A stretch of 64,000 bases of DNA from Tetrastigma voinierianum (GCA_016808115.1 JAEQBH010000193.1:1550001-1614000); one strand, 5' to 3'; shown: positions 32,501 through 44,701, counted from the first letter of the stretch. Numbers and translations: made by a program. The notes: generated by a model not told the origin, from the sequence alone.

Positions 32501-34241
32501 ACGGGTCCTTAAATCTTTTACGGAATTCACTTTCTTTATCACGGCACTACAAGTGGCGCGGTGAGATTCACGATCCCTTCTTCTACTATCTTTCTTTTCT
32601 TTCGACATGTCCTTGATTTTGCATAGAGTGGCATCCCGAGTCACCACTTTGTAAAGGGCATGCGATCTCTAGCCACGAAAGGTTTTCAAAACCTTGCAAA
32701 GCTGCTCCTCTATCTTGGATTTACGGTCTGTGGAAATGGAATCTGCGAGTCTAGAGCCTTTGATACTATCGCTACATCCCACTCTTTCTTCATTTATCCA
32801 GTGCTTCTTCCTTTTAAAACTTTCTTCTTCCTTTGCTTCTTTGTCATTTTTTCTTTCATTTTCTAACTCTTTCCCTTCCCTAGAGCACGACCATGCGGAG
32901 TCCTTTGGATTTTTCTTTGTGTCACTTGGGAAGGTGTCTTTCCTCTGGCTTTGCAGGGTTAGGGCCAGCTGCCCTACTTGTGTCTCCAGGTTCTTCAGGG
33001 ATGCATTGGTGGTGTTCTGAAAAATTTGAGAATTGGTAGCAGTTGCTTCCAATTCTGCAAACTTTTGTTCATGGAGTTCAAACTATATTATACATGAAAT
33101 CGACATCTTGTTCTTGAAAAGATTGGGCCCTCGCTGACCTTGATATTCATTTATGTGTTCATTTCGCTAGCTGGCTAGCTGCTGGAACCTCGGTGGTTGT
33201 TGATAACCACGTTGAGGAGTTCATCATGCCTTGGGCCTTGTAAGCCCCTCCACCATATGAAGTTCTCATGGTTCCTCAGTCTTTGAGTGATAATGTCTTT
33301 GTAGTTAGTATTGGGTTTGAAATGGTAACCTCTTGGCTCACCGGATAACCTCTTCGACATCATAGAATTGTTCTTGTGGCTCTCTCATTTTTCCTTCAAC
33401 TCTCTTTCAGCTTCACTCCTATCTCATGGGCGGTGTGTGTCTCCTTTCTTGCTTATCGGCGTGCATAATGGCATCGACTTGGCCTCATGGGTACGTCATC
33501 TTGCTTTCGGCTCCATGATCCCTTTTCCTCTGCTGCTTCCTCTTGAAAACTCAGAAGGAGTTTTCATATTACTGACTAGCCGGGTCTTGTCCAGGCTCTC
33601 TTGCCTCTTCAGCACTTTTAAACGAATGCTCCACAACATGAAGCATCGATGATCCTTTGATATATCATTGAGGCATGATATACAATGTCCATCTGAGTCT
33701 TCAGATCTATCCCATGCATTGGACATCTTCTCAGCAACCGTTTGAATCTTTCCCAAGCTACATACAGGCTTTCATCTTCCCCCTGTTGAAACACAATGAT
33801 TTCCCTCCTTCTCTCTGAGGTGAGGGCTGGGGGAAAGAATGCCTTAGTGAAGCACTAACTCCTCCCAGTATCAGCCCAGAGCCATATGGTAGATTCATAC
33901 CATGTAGGCTCTTTGTATCTCTTGAGAAGGGAATAGAGCGGTTTAATGACCACGGTCTCACCCCATTCAACTTCCTTTGTATTATCTGAGAAATCTTCAC
34001 AGTGCTCGTTTGGAGTCTTCGAGTGGGATGACCCGATGGCGATCTTCTTTGGACCATGGTAATTAATCTTGGTTTAAGTTCAAAATTGTTTGCATCAATG
34101 ATTTGGTTTGATTGCGAGTACTCATCTTGAATAATCGGCTGAGTGCCTCCATAGTATCGGTGATTGGAGGCCTTCCTAGGCTGCTTCTATGCTTCATTGA
34201 GAAGTCTTGTCTTTTAAATACGCCATGGTTGGGTTTTACGC
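32501..34241 (-). pseudogene. gag: A3 gag, main part, cut by B2
   Basis: Pieces on the minus strand at 33756-33496 (FNRGKMKACM and KIQTVAEKMSNAWDR, parallel to A2 GRMKAYLCMGKVQKAAKEMS), 33363-33175, and 33052-32669 (NASLKNLETQVGQLALTLQS). The first codons lie on the other side of B2, about 44460-44390. It is broken by several indels. Confidence 0.75.
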
Positions 34242-34246
34242 CTTCT
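34242..34246. other. target-site duplication of B2, left copy
   Basis: CTTCT, identical to 44390-44394. A perfect five-base duplication is what a gypsy integrase leaves. The LTR end next to the right copy lacks its terminal base. Confidence 0.8.
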
Positions 34247-35326
34247 TGATTAGTGCCACGGTAGGGTGAGCTAAAATCAACTTAATATTTATATACCTAA
34301 GCTCCTACAAGCTACTTGGCATTAGTCAAGCTCTTTGCTTGATTATAGTGAGTCTAGGGTCGAACAGGGGATGGGTTTTCTTCATAAAATGGTTTGCATT
34401 AGGGCATGAAGGTAAGGCTTTCTATTTGGACTCTTTGGAATTCACATTCAACGGGGGAATGGTTTGAAAAAACGAGGAAATTGTAAAGCGAAAGTTAAAG
34501 GCGGGAAATTAACAATGAAATTTACTTTGAAGATTTAGCTCACTAACTTGGCAAGCTAGGGCTAACACATGTCCTCGGTTTTATCCTCCTATGTGAGTCA
34601 ACACAGGATGTAGTTATGGCCCCTTTTGTTTAAAACCACTAACATTCTTTTATCATTTTTTAGGCTCGTAAAGATCTAAAGAATCACAGTGCATCTCTCA
34701 CCCGACCTTTGAACCCTAAAGCATGGAGAGTATTGACCTAGGCTAGTAAAGACCATCTAAAGAATCCACAGTGCATCTCTCACCCGAGCCTTTGAACCAC
34801 AAAGCATGAAGTATTGCTTGAAACAATAAAAGCAAATGTTATTTAACCACTAATTTGAAGAACCACAACATGTGAATATTACCTCACTTAGAGCCGTAAA
34901 AGGACCATCTAAAGAGCCCCTCAATTACCTGCGTCACTAAGCCTTGGATCTAAAGCATGGAAGTATTGGCAGAACATAACATCCTATGTTATCTGTGAGT
35001 TTTTTGAAGATAAGGGCCATAGTACCCCTACCCATAACTTTAGTACATGAGGACAACATGCTTAACCCTCTTTTGCCAAGCTAGCTTCCTTCCTCTTCAA
35101 AGGAAGGAAACGTAAACATCTCTTGAATTGTCATCTTCAAGAGGTGTGTAGCGGCCGGGAAAGTCAGAAAGAAAGAAGAGAAAGAAAGAGAGAGAGAAGA
35201 AAATAAAAGCAAAACTTAAAATAAAACAAACTTTATTTACAAAAGCAGTAAATGAAAACTTACAAATCACCAAAAACTTGTCTTTCTTCCTCTCCTCCTC
35301 TCCTCCTTTATTACAAAACATGAGGG

Positions 35327-35336
35327 GTATTTATAG
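35327..35336 (-). promoter_or_regulatory. TATA box of B2 3' LTR
   Basis: CTATAAATAC on the minus strand in a block identical to the 5' LTR (43645-43636). An A/G-rich tract (pyrimidine on the minus strand) lies at 35285-35165. Confidence 0.65.
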
Positions 35337-35439
35337 GACTCCTCAAGGTATGAAAATACCAAAAACCCTAATAACTAAGCTAAGTTATAGGATAGGAGAG
35401 TAATTCACCAAGTTTAGAAGGCGGTTCGTAATTACAAAG

Positions 35440-35780
35440 CATGGCCAGAGGCACGCAAATTTACCGCTCTGAGGGGAGAATTTGGCTAATTAGCGAATTT
35501 GGCAAGGAGTTAGCGAAATTGGCAGGAATTCTTGAGGCCCAGCAGGTTGCGAATTTCGCTAGCTAAGCGAGAACCCCCAAGCTAAGCTATGAGGTACACC
35601 GATGAGAAGCGAATTCGCGATTGCACGGTGCGGAGTGGGCTAGCGAATTCGCAATGCGTCTTGAATTGCGAATTGTTTGCGAATTTCGCAGGGTTGCGGA
35701 GTGGTTTGCCTTAGCAGGGTTGCGAATTTCGCAAGGGTTGCCGAATTGGTTGCCAATAGGTTGCGAAGTGCTGTTTTGGC
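35440..35780 (-). promoter_or_regulatory. TTCGC palindrome array, B2 3' LTR
   Basis: Repeated GCGAATTTCGC and TTGCGAATTTCGCA-like sites at short intervals, upstream of the TATA box on the minus strand. Small frames across it give repetitive peptides and are not genes. Confidence 0.65.
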
Positions 35781-36090
35781 GTGCATTCCTCTCGTCATGT
35801 CTTATTTGCGTCTCATTTTCTTCGCTGCCTTGTTTTTCCATTGATTTTGGGCTTGTTGATGGCATTTGAGACTAAATTCCAACCTCATATTCCGATCATT
35901 TGCATTGAGGTTGGAAGTTCAAATGTATAAAAGTCTACAAAACAACCAAAAACACCCTCAAATTGGCATAAGTGCTACTAAGAAATGTTTGGAACACTTC
36001 AATTGGGATAAATGACATGATTAATGATCAAAAAGCACTCAAAACCTATCTAATATAGGGTTCAAAATTGCACTTTTTGAGCACTAATCA

Positions 36091-36102
36091 CACCCCCCAA
36101 CC
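36091..36102 (-). other. polypurine tract of B2
   Basis: GGTTGGGGGGTG on the minus strand, directly before the LTR start. Confidence 0.85.
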
Positions 36103-37459
36103 GAAACGTTGCTAGTCCCTTAGCAATGCAAAATAAAAAATTGAGATGCATGTGGTGATTTTCAAAAAGGTTGTATTTCAAAAAGGTTATTGTACTTATA
36201 TACAAACTAACATTACTTTAAAGTGAACAATTGAAATCAACATTTGAAAACCTATATCTGAGAATAAAATCCATAAGAGAACAATTTTTAGAACAACCTT
36301 TGTTTCCATGATTTTCAACTTGGATTTCCACCTAAGTCTAATGGTTCATTTTGTATCTAGTTAGTCCAATAAAATCACGAAATTTGTTTCCCCCAACCTA
36401 GCATTGACATGGCCTTAAAGGCGTTGAACAATTAAGATAGGGCTGGTTACACTTCTCTTGCTTTCTCAATTATATTTGTAGGATGCAATGTAAAAATCCG
36501 ACTTCACCAAAGTCCATGTAGCGAGGGTCCGCAGACGACTCGACCGCTTAAGGTTTGAGGCGTCAGCCGAAAGGATCAGACCACCCAACTCTAAGGCTTC
36601 ACCACAGGACTTATTGACTTCGAAAAATCAAGCACACAATTCGCTAAATTCTACCTATCCACCCATGTATGAACACAAAATCGATGACTCCCAATAATTA
36701 AGGCTTAGGGCATGTCGGTTTCAAAAACTTTCGCCATACACCCGGGCCAGGTGCTGGGTTTCAAAGCAAAACTCCACGATTTTATTTTTCTTTTTTCTTC
36801 TTTTCTTTTTCTTTTTCTTTTCCTTTTGGAAGACAACATTGGTCTTCAATTGTTAGTAACTCAAATCTATCCTAGGTTGTCCAACATGCCTAAAGTAGGC
36901 TTTGCGAGAGTGGAAGGAGGCATACAAATTTACAACCTATTGAAGCGATCTAGAGTGCGGAGTGTGTGACATAGCATAAAGGGAAATTTCGAGTTGAAGC
37001 GTCTTTGGAGCAGTGGTTGAACACAAATTGTTTCAAGCATGGAATTTGTTCTAGCATAGAAGTGACAAAATGATGATTCAATCATCCAGCTTAAAGCAAT
37101 TCAATTGTTCAATTTGAAGCAATTCTATTGTTCAATTTGAAACAATTTAATTATGTAGTTTGAAAGAAAAACACATACTTATACATAGGGGACACAGTAA
37201 ACACAATATACGGGTGAATATATATATAATGCGAGTAGCTTTTGATATAGCCAAAATGGCTTAATACATGCATAACGGGCTACACAAAAACATATCCTTG
37301 CCTACTATGGCTATCTGAAAATCATAATCAAAATTGGTAGGCGGTTGATAAGGCTGAAACTATACATAAACGAAAAGAAACCTAACCACCTCCTTTCTTG
37401 TGGTGGTGGTGGTGAAACTGCTACTTGGCTTGCTGCCGGGATATCAATGAGTACGCATC
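36103..37459 (-). other. 3' untranslated region of B2
   Basis: Noncoding and homologous to 20033-21392. It contains the purine tract (36828-36779 on the minus strand) and both copies of the 'cctaa...gagtcatcg' repeat (about 36720-36670 and 36580-36530). Confidence 0.6.
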
Positions 37460-39518
37460 GGTGGCGGGCTCCTCTCTATGGGGCGGGATCATGGGGAAGA
37501 CCCCGGATGGGTCATGATCGATGAAGCATGGAATGGCAGCATCTGAAAGTGGCCTCGGCTCGAGCGATCTCTGGTCATATCTTTTATCTTGGGATTTTGC
37601 TGGAGTGGTACGCTAGTGTCTCGAGTGGCATCCATCACTCCGACCATCTCCCTCGGCTAACATGTATACTCAGGTGGCTTGGTGTCTTTGAATATGAGGG
37701 CGGGAGTATGGCTGTTGAAGTAGTGGGTGGAGGAGACGGTGGTGAACGATCTGAAATATGAGTGGGACTCCTCTGTACCTCTGGTGCAGGAGCAGGTGGA
37801 TCGTCTCTGTGTGCATCCTCAGCCTCCTCACCCGGTACCTCCTCCTGGTCTCTCTGGCGTATATGGAAATGGACAGGTATAGTCTGTCCCAGGTCCGTGC
37901 ACTACTACCTGTAGAGCGGTTGTCTCGTCCATCGGGCTCCTCAGAATCCCATGCGCTCGAGAACATAGGAAGAGGGCCTCGGAATGAAGTAGTGGTATGC
38001 TCTCCTTTCGTGTAAGAGGTCTCTCCGGTGGACCTTCTCCTCCAAGCTGTAAGAGGCGAGTAATCACCGGCTCGGATGGGAATTTGAACCGAAATTGCAG
38101 AGATCCGTCTGATGCCTCGAGATAGGCCCCCTCCTCTTCACATAATCTTTGCGGGAGAGTCGCGGGTCTTGCGGCCAATTGGTCGATAAGCGACATATGG
38201 CGAGCGCCTCCGATAAAGAAGCGGGCGGGTTGTAACATCCACGGCGATTGCTCTAACCATCGCTGTAGGCGGAGGGTGGGCCCAATCTCTATAACCCTCG
38301 GCATTGCGGTGGTAGCGCGATCTGGCTGCGAGAAATAACCGTTTGGGCGAGTACACCTCGGCGGTCATCTATCCTGAAATGAATCTCCAGGGGACCGTCT
38401 GCATCCCGAGATGTCATGGAGTGGTAGAACTGCCGGACCACTCTCGGGTAGTAGAATTGTCTCGGAGTCATAAATGGGAGGAGCGAATACCTCTCGATCA
38501 ATCTCATCGACTCCTGGTATGGGGTCGGCCATCAATCCCGGAACGTCGTAGAATGACTCTTGCTGAAATGGTCGGCTACGTATATGCATTCCCGGAATGG
38601 GGTGTCCCTGAACATGGGCCTCTGATCCGCGGGGCGGTGATGGCGAAGTGAAGTGTGCGTCTCGGCTGCGATCACGACCGGTGATGATGGCGGTCGAGAA
38701 GATGATGACTTCGCTGGGCACGGAAGTGCGGGCCCGGCGCCCAGGCCGGGCCCTCCTAGGCTCTCCTGCACGGGGTGCGGGGATGGGGCACAGGGTCCCA
38801 TCGGTGTGGCTAACGTCCCGAGATCCCGGAGGCTCGTCGGGTGCGGCCTCGGGGACCCGGTGATGGCTGCAGTCTTTGAGTGCGGGTGCTGTGACCTCGC
38901 TCGGGTGTCTTCAAACCTCACCGGCGGAGACAGGACCCACCCTCGTGGGACCATATCGATATCTAAAATGAAAGCTGGCACGGAAAGGGTGGACTCTTGA
39001 ATATGCGTTTGGGGCACGTATGTACGGGTTGAAGCTCCACTGAACACAAGCTGAATCCCCTGAACCAAACTATCAAACCGGGGCTCATTTGAGACTGAAA
39101 TGGACCACTGGACTGATGCTGCGAAGGCTCGAGAAATATGATCGGACAACGTCTGAGCTCCTCTAAAGCGAGCGAGCACGAAGTGTGACTCGGTCTAGAC
39201 GTGTGCCAGATGGGGCCCGTACATGTGTGTGGTGAGGGGCTTAGGGAGGGCGAGGCCACGGCTCGGGTTTGAACTACGATGGATTTGGGATGCGGGGGAC
39301 TGCGGCGGCGATGGGTTGGGCAACTCGATGGCGTGGCGAGTCACTAAGATGCGAGGGACGGCTGGGCAACCTAGAACTCGAGGCGCGACGGGTGAGATGC
39401 GAGCACGAGTGCTCTGGAATCTTAGGGCACGAAAGGGAGGGGGCTGAATGTGGAGTTGTGATTTGGCTAATCTCACTCCTTGCTTAAATAGGCCCATTTT
39501 AGACGTAGAATAATCCAT
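37460..39518 (-). pseudogene. B2 env-position ORF (broken)
   Basis: On the minus strand the region opens at 39518 (MDYSTSKMGLFKQG). The largest frame, 39179-38532 (215 codons), is Ser/Pro/Arg-rich with ISRAFAASVQWS and a Pro-rich tract. 38507-38289 carries the family domain: MRLIERYSLLPFMTPRQFYY, then FYHSMTSR and IHFRIDDRRGVL. 38304-37670 continues in other frames with Arg/Pro-rich text. It is the best preserved of the three copies in the window (also 6655-8420 and 18101-20032). No RT or integrase precedes it. The function is unknown and there is no evident membrane anchor. Confidence 0.7.
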
Positions 39519-39807
39519 TGTGTGCCTTTTCGCTACTCCTGCCGAATTTAGGCTCGAATGAATAACTACGCATTCAAAAACTTTAAAATTAATTACTAAT
39601 ATTAAATAATAATATAACTATAAAATTATTATTATTAAATTTACTATAATACTATGAATAATATTTGAAACATACTATTTTCATATACAACTAAATTATA
39701 AAGAAAGGAAAAATTGCTAAGTTAAAAAATTTCTGAAAAATTATTTAGACTAACAGAATTAACTAATATAAAACAAAAATTAAAATTTGTAGTACCCAAT
39801 CCGGTTT
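39519..39807 (-). other. AT-rich linker replacing pol in B2
   Basis: About 290 bp, very AT-rich, with no reading frame. It joins the end of the protease block to the env-position ORF, just as 17777-18100 does in B1. A single 'tagcgaaaagg' half site lies at its downstream end (about 39530). Confidence 0.65.
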
Positions 39808-40990
39808 TTAGAAAACACAGACGGTTGAGTTCGATAATACTCGAGGAAATTCGAGGAGGATGATCTCCTCGGCCCGTACGTGGCTTGGCTTTGGCTCCAT
39901 GATGTTAGGTGGCCATAAGTTGGACTGTTCCTCTGGAATGGTTGTGGATTTGAGCAATTGGCTTGCAATTGGTGTTGTTAGCAAGACCAATTCTCCTTCA
40001 TCACCAAGGTTGATCACTCTTTGTATTTTCTGGGCACCTGTTATACCTGCACATTGATCAACTGAAACAACCTCATCAGTTATAGGATTTTCAAGTTCTA
40101 ACAATTTTGGGTTGTCATTCAAATTGAAAATGTTCAATTCCAATATCATGTCACCAAGTACCCAATTGCATGATTCCATTCCGACAGTGTAATTGCATTG
40201 GCGGTGGCAGAAATGGTCTCCACCCAAATGATTGGCACATGATTTGGTTCATTGGGGCTGGGTGCGGTGTCTGGGACTACAAAATCCTCTTGGATAGTAG
40301 AAATTGTCAATTTTACAGGACATCCTCAACTATCCCCTTGGGGATTTTCAGCGATCTATCTCGGCCAATGAGAGTGTGATTGAGGTAGGTTTAAGCTCAC
40401 CTAAACCTAACTTCTTGTATACTGAAAATGGCATAAGATTCACACTGGCTCCTAAATCTAGCAATGCCTTTTCCATGCAATTCCCACCAATATGAACTGG
40501 TATTGTGGGAGAACCAGGATCCTTGTACTTAACAGGGTACTTGCTTTGGATTAGGGCACTGATATGTTCAGTGAGAAGGCCTTCTTCTCAATGCCTAATC
40601 CTCTCTTTATGGTGCATAGATCCTTTAAAAATTTTGCATAAGCAGGTACTTGGTTGATTAGATCAAGCAAAGGTATGTTAACCTTTACTTGCCTTAAGAC
40701 CTCAAGCATGCCTGCTTGTTGAGTTTCCTTTGTCTTTCCTCTCAATGCTTGTGGAAAAGGAGGTGGTATACGATATTTCATTGTGTCATCCTCTAGGAGA
40801 ATATGCTCGGGTTGCATTTTTTCCCTGCTGGATTCACGGGCTTTGTGGGAAGGAGTTGATCAACCTCTTTCACTTCTCGAGGTGATTATGGACTTAACCT
40901 CATCCATTCCCGACCCTACCTCATGGATCCCCTTAGGATTTGGAAGTGTTTGGGATGGGAACCTCCCTCTTTCTTGTCCCTCTGCGACTT
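39808..40990 (-). pseudogene. B2 protease region
   Basis: Minus 40817-40551 carries LLDLINQVPAYAKFLKDLC, the conserved Athila linker. The retropepsin active site DLGAS reads at 40458-40444, followed by a SVYKKLGLGELKPTS-like segment in a different frame. 40227-39808 (MILELNIFNLNDNP onward, ending VCVF) is the pre-RT linker. It parallels B1 16600-17776. Two or more frameshifts are present. RT does not follow. Confidence 0.75.
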
Positions 40991-42264
40991 GTTAATGTTT
41001 GTAATTGAATACGCCCAGGTCATCAAATTTTTTATTCGGTGTTTTCTCAGCGGTATCAATTCTTTGTACTTAATTGTACATTGGTTCCATTTTAGTCATT
41101 AACAAAATTGCCCACCACCTTACTCATTAGTGCGACGTTCCTCTTGGAGAAGAGGATGGTGGTTGTTGGTATGAGGAGGAACGAGCGGGGCTTGGCTCAC
41201 GGTGGTACACATAAGCGGGTTTTGGTCTCCATGCAAGGTTAGGATGATTCCTCAATTAGGATTGTAAGTATTCCCACATATGGAGCATTTGGTTGTTGGG
41301 GCTTGAATTGTCTGCGATTGTGTGCGCGTGACGTAAATCCTTGGCTGCGGGGGTCATGGAGCAGTGTTCTATTGCTTGTCTTTGGGGATTGAAATTTGTC
41401 ACGGGGATTAGGTTGTGCGATGATGTCGATCGCTCATTTGGTGCCTCATTCTCACCCAGCAGTTGTTATTAGCCTGTTCATCCATCATTCCCAGGTGTCT
41501 CTCCACCTCTTGGTGTTTGGTTTCATCTATCCGATTTCTCCGGTTCGCCTCGCCAACCTGAGATTATAGCGTAATTTAAAATCCATGGCTTCATCGGGAT
41601 GTTTGTAAGTCTCCCCCACATGGTTTCTAAAGGCTGCCTCATGGCGAGAGACATACCACCATAGAAGTGGTTCACTAGCATCCATGTCAAAGCCATGGTG
41701 TGGACATGCACTGATGGTCTCTAAAAACCTCTCCCAACGCTGGTAAAACTTCTCACCTTCATGATCTGCAAAGGTATAAATTTGTCTTTTCAAATTGTTT
41801 GTCTTATGAGCACTAAAAAACTTCTTCGGGAACTCTGCTTGCAGCTCAGCCCAATTTCTTATGGTTCTAGGCCTCAATGAGTTGAGCCATATCTTGGCCT
41901 TGTCCTTGAGAGTCAATGGAAATGCCTTTAGCCGGCGGAAATCCATGTCCATGGCCACCCAGCAGAAGGTAGTGCAAACCTCCTCAATCCCTTATATGAG
42001 TGTATGGATTTTCATTTCCATACCATGGTATGTGGGAAGTAGGGTACCAAATATGGCCTCTTGCTACATCATCGCGGGGAGGAATGATACAGGATGGAGC
42101 CACTTAACTCTAGGAGGGTGGATGTGATCCCTCATGGTTCTATATGCATTTGGATTCATAAGGGTTCTGGTTGGCTCTGTTGTTCCTCGGGTATGGGATC
42201 CATGGTATGGAGTTTGTGCACTAACCTCACTAGCTAGGTCGGGTTGTGTACTAATCCTATTCAA
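40991..42264 (-). pseudogene. gag: B2 gag
   Basis: 42264-42064 gives the N-terminus (RTMRDHIHPPR). 41958-41527 (143 codons) is a well preserved Retrotrans_gag domain with LKAFPLTLKDKAKIWLNSL and the phrase FYQRWERFLETISACPHHG, which fits capsid-forming Athila Gag. 41526-40991 is broken and Pro/Asn-rich. The Met at 42264 is the first plausible start downstream of the leader. It has a frameshift near 42060 and another near 41650. Confidence 0.8.
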
Positions 42265-42571
42265 CCTACGAAGTGTCTACATCCAACATTTGCATGCCTG
42301 ATTTGTTACACAATTAGTAGAGACAACAATTAGAACCAACAAAGAGTGCTAAAAGAAAAATTAAAACTAATCTAACAAAAGAAGTAAAATGGCTGAATAA
42401 TAAAAAAAGCGAAGTGAATCGGTGCGGAGTTCTTTGTCAGAGTGCTAGGCGGCGGTTCACAGCAGTGAGTTGCAAAAAGAGGTAAAGGTTGCCTTCACTT
42501 GTGATGGATCCACAGTACTCTTGAACTTTTACCATTTAGTAGTGAGCACCATCCGACACTTTGGCGCCATT
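42265..42571 (-). other. leader and primer-binding site of B2
   Basis: The minus strand after the LTR end reads AATGGCGCCAAAGTGTCGGA (42570-42551). The first eight bases of the site fit the tRNA-Asp primer and the rest is altered. The leader to 42265 shows no reading frame. Confidence 0.7.
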
Positions 42572-44389
42572 TGGTCGTGCCACGATGAGTGAGCTAAAAT
42601 CAGCAATATTTATATACCTGGCTCCACACCAAGCGCGTGGTCAAGCTCTTTGCTTGATGCCATAGTGGTCTAGGAATTCGAACACGGGATGGGTTTCTTC
42701 ATAAAAATGGTTTGCATTAGGGCATGAAGGTAAGGCTTTCTATTTGGACTCTTTAGATTCATTCAAAAGCTTGAGGGGAATGGTTTGAAAAGCGAGGGAA
42801 ATTGTAAGCTGAGAAGTTAAGCGGAATTAACAATGAAGAAATTTACTTTGAAGATTTAGGGTCACTAACTTGGCAAGATTTAGAGGCGAACACATGTCCT
42901 CGAGGTTTATCCTCCTATGTGAAGTCGACACGGGATGTAGTTATGGCCCGCTTTTGTTTTAAAACTACCCAACATTCTTTTATCATTTTTAGGCTCGTAA
43001 AGATCCCCAGAATCCACGAGTGCATCTCTCACTAGAACCTTTGAACCTAAAGCATGGAGAGTATTGACCTAGGCTAGTAAAGACCATCTAAAGAATCCAC
43101 GATTGCATCTCACCAGAACCTTTGAACCACTAAAGCATGGAAGTATTGTGAAACAATAAAAGCAAATGTTATTTAACCTAATTTGAAGAACCCTAACATG
43201 TGAATATTACCTCATGGCCCAGTAAGGACCATCTAAAGAGCCCACCCAGTACCTCGTCACTAAACCTTTGGATCTAAAGCATGGAGAGTATTGGCGAAAT
43301 GATAACATCTATGTTATCTGTGAGTTTTGAAGATAAGGGCCATAAATACGCTACCCATAACTTTTAGTACATGAGAATGACATGTAACCACTGCGCGAGC
43401 TAGCTTCCTTCTCTTCCAAAGGAAGGCTTATGGCTATCTCTTGAATTGTCATCTTCAAGAGGTGTGTAGCAGCTAGGAAAGTGAAAGAAAGAAGAGAAAG
43501 AAGAGAGAAGAAAATAAGCAAAACTTAAAAATAAAACAAAAACGTTATTTACAAACGATAAATGAAAACTTACAAATCACCAAAACTTGTCTTTCTTCCT
43601 CTCCTCCTCTCCTCCTTTATTACAAAACATGAGGGGTATTTATAGGACTCCTCAAGGTATGAAAATACCAAAAACCCTAATAACTAAGCTAAGTTATAGG
43701 ATAGGAGAGTAATTCACCAAGTTTAGAAGGCGGTTGCATTAATTACAGCAGCGGGGCACACGGAATTTATTTCTGAGGGGAGAATTTCGCTAATTAAGCG
43801 AATTTGAGGTTAAGCGAGAGATTGGCAAGGGTTGCAGGTGGCAAGGTTCTTGAATTTCGCTAGCTAGCGAAATTTCGCTAAGCTAGCGAAATTTTCAGTG
43901 AGACGAATTCCTTGATTGCCGCAGTGCGGGTGGGCTAAGCGAGATTTAGCAATGCGCGTCTTTGAGATTGCGGGTGTTTGCGAATTCGCAAGGGTTGCGA
44001 ATTGGTTGCCAACGGGTTGCGAATTTCGCAGGGTTCTTGAATTGGTTGCCCAACTTGAGGTTCTTGAAATTACTGTTCTTCAATTGCGTTCTCGTCATGT
44101 CTTCAAGCTGCGTCTCATTACTTCACTTTGCCTTTGTTTTCCATTGATTTTTTGGGCTTGTTGATGCATTTGAGACTAAAATTCCAACCTCATGATCGAT
44201 CATTTGCATTGAGGTTGAAGTTCAAATGTGTATAAAAGTCTACAAAACAACCAAAAACACCCTCAAATTGGCATAAGTGCTACTAAGATGACATGAACAC
44301 TTCAATTGGGATAAATGACATGATTAATGATCAAAAGCACTCAAAACCTATCTAATATAGGGTTGAAATTGCACTTTTGAGCACTAATC
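42572..44389 (-). repeat. 5' LTR of B2
   Basis: 1818 bp. It starts GATTAGTGC (first T missing) beside the duplication CTTCT and ends TGGCACGACCA. The array at 44060-43740 includes a perfect 16-bp palindrome TAGCGAAATTTCGCTA at 43880-43865. TATA box CTATAAATAC at 43645-43636. Confidence 0.9.
43740..44060 (-). promoter_or_regulatory. TTCGC palindrome array, B2 5' LTR
   Basis: Multiple AGCGAAAT/ATTTCGCT half sites, including the perfect palindrome at 43865-43880 and TTGCGAATTCGCAA-like variants near 43980. It lies just upstream of the TATA box on the minus strand. Confidence 0.7.
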
Positions 44390-44394
44390 CTTCT
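44390..44394. other. target-site duplication of B2, right copy
   Basis: CTTCT, identical to 34242-34246. Confidence 0.8.
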
Positions 44395-44673
44395 TTATCT
44401 TTCTCAAGCCACGAGTGTTCTCTCTAATTACGTGTCTGTGGAGATCGGATCGGTGTTACATTTCCTATACATTAAAATTTTGTCCCTGAAATCAAAACAC
44501 ACTTACATTAATAGGATGAGTCTGATCAACAAATAAATTCAATATGGTTTGTTAAAGGTTAGTGGTTAAATAACCTGCTTGAAAAGAAAGCTATTTTGTT
44601 CTTTTTTCTTTAAAATATCCCAGAATTAGCATTTCCTTCTTTAAATGCTGAATATTGATTTACTAAATTCTTT
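44395..44673 (-). other. leader and first codons of A3 gag
   Basis: On the minus strand this parallels 11521-11790 of A2 ('aaatcaatatt', 'aatgctaatt', then 'gagagaacactcg...cttgag'). It breaks at 44390 where B2 inserted. Confidence 0.6.
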
Positions 44674-44694
44674 CGATCCCCGGCAACGGCGCCA
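44674..44694 (-). other. intact primer-binding site of A3 (tRNA-Asp)
   Basis: TGGCGCCGTTGCCGGGGA plus three further bases on the minus strand, seven bases after the LTR end. The plus strand reads as the last 20-odd bases of plant tRNA-Asp including the CCA. It is the only undamaged primer site in the window. Confidence 0.9.
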
Positions 44695-44701
44695 TAAAAC
44701 T

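Larger units (their letters stand above)
34247..36090 (-). repeat. 3' LTR of B2
   Basis: Starts TGATTAGTGC at 36090 and ends GGCACTAATCA at 34247. It is identical or nearly so to the 5' LTR over long blocks (35280-35430 versus 43580-43730), with indel-rich patches between them. TATA box 35336-35327, TTCGC array 35780-35440. Confidence 0.9.
34247..44389 (-). mobile_element. non-autonomous family B element B2, innermost insertion
   Basis: A 10.1-kb element on the minus strand: 5' LTR 44389-42572, primer site, gag, protease, AT-rich linker, env-position ORF, 3' UTR, polypurine tract, 3' LTR 36090-34247. It is flanked by CTTCT on both sides and sits in the gag start of A3. RT, RNase H and integrase are absent. 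Confidence 0.9.

Noticed and set aside
44672..44694. Apparent tRNA-Asp 3' end on the plus strand
   Set aside because: Only about 23 bases match and no acceptor or anticodon arms lie upstream. It is the primer-binding site of A3.
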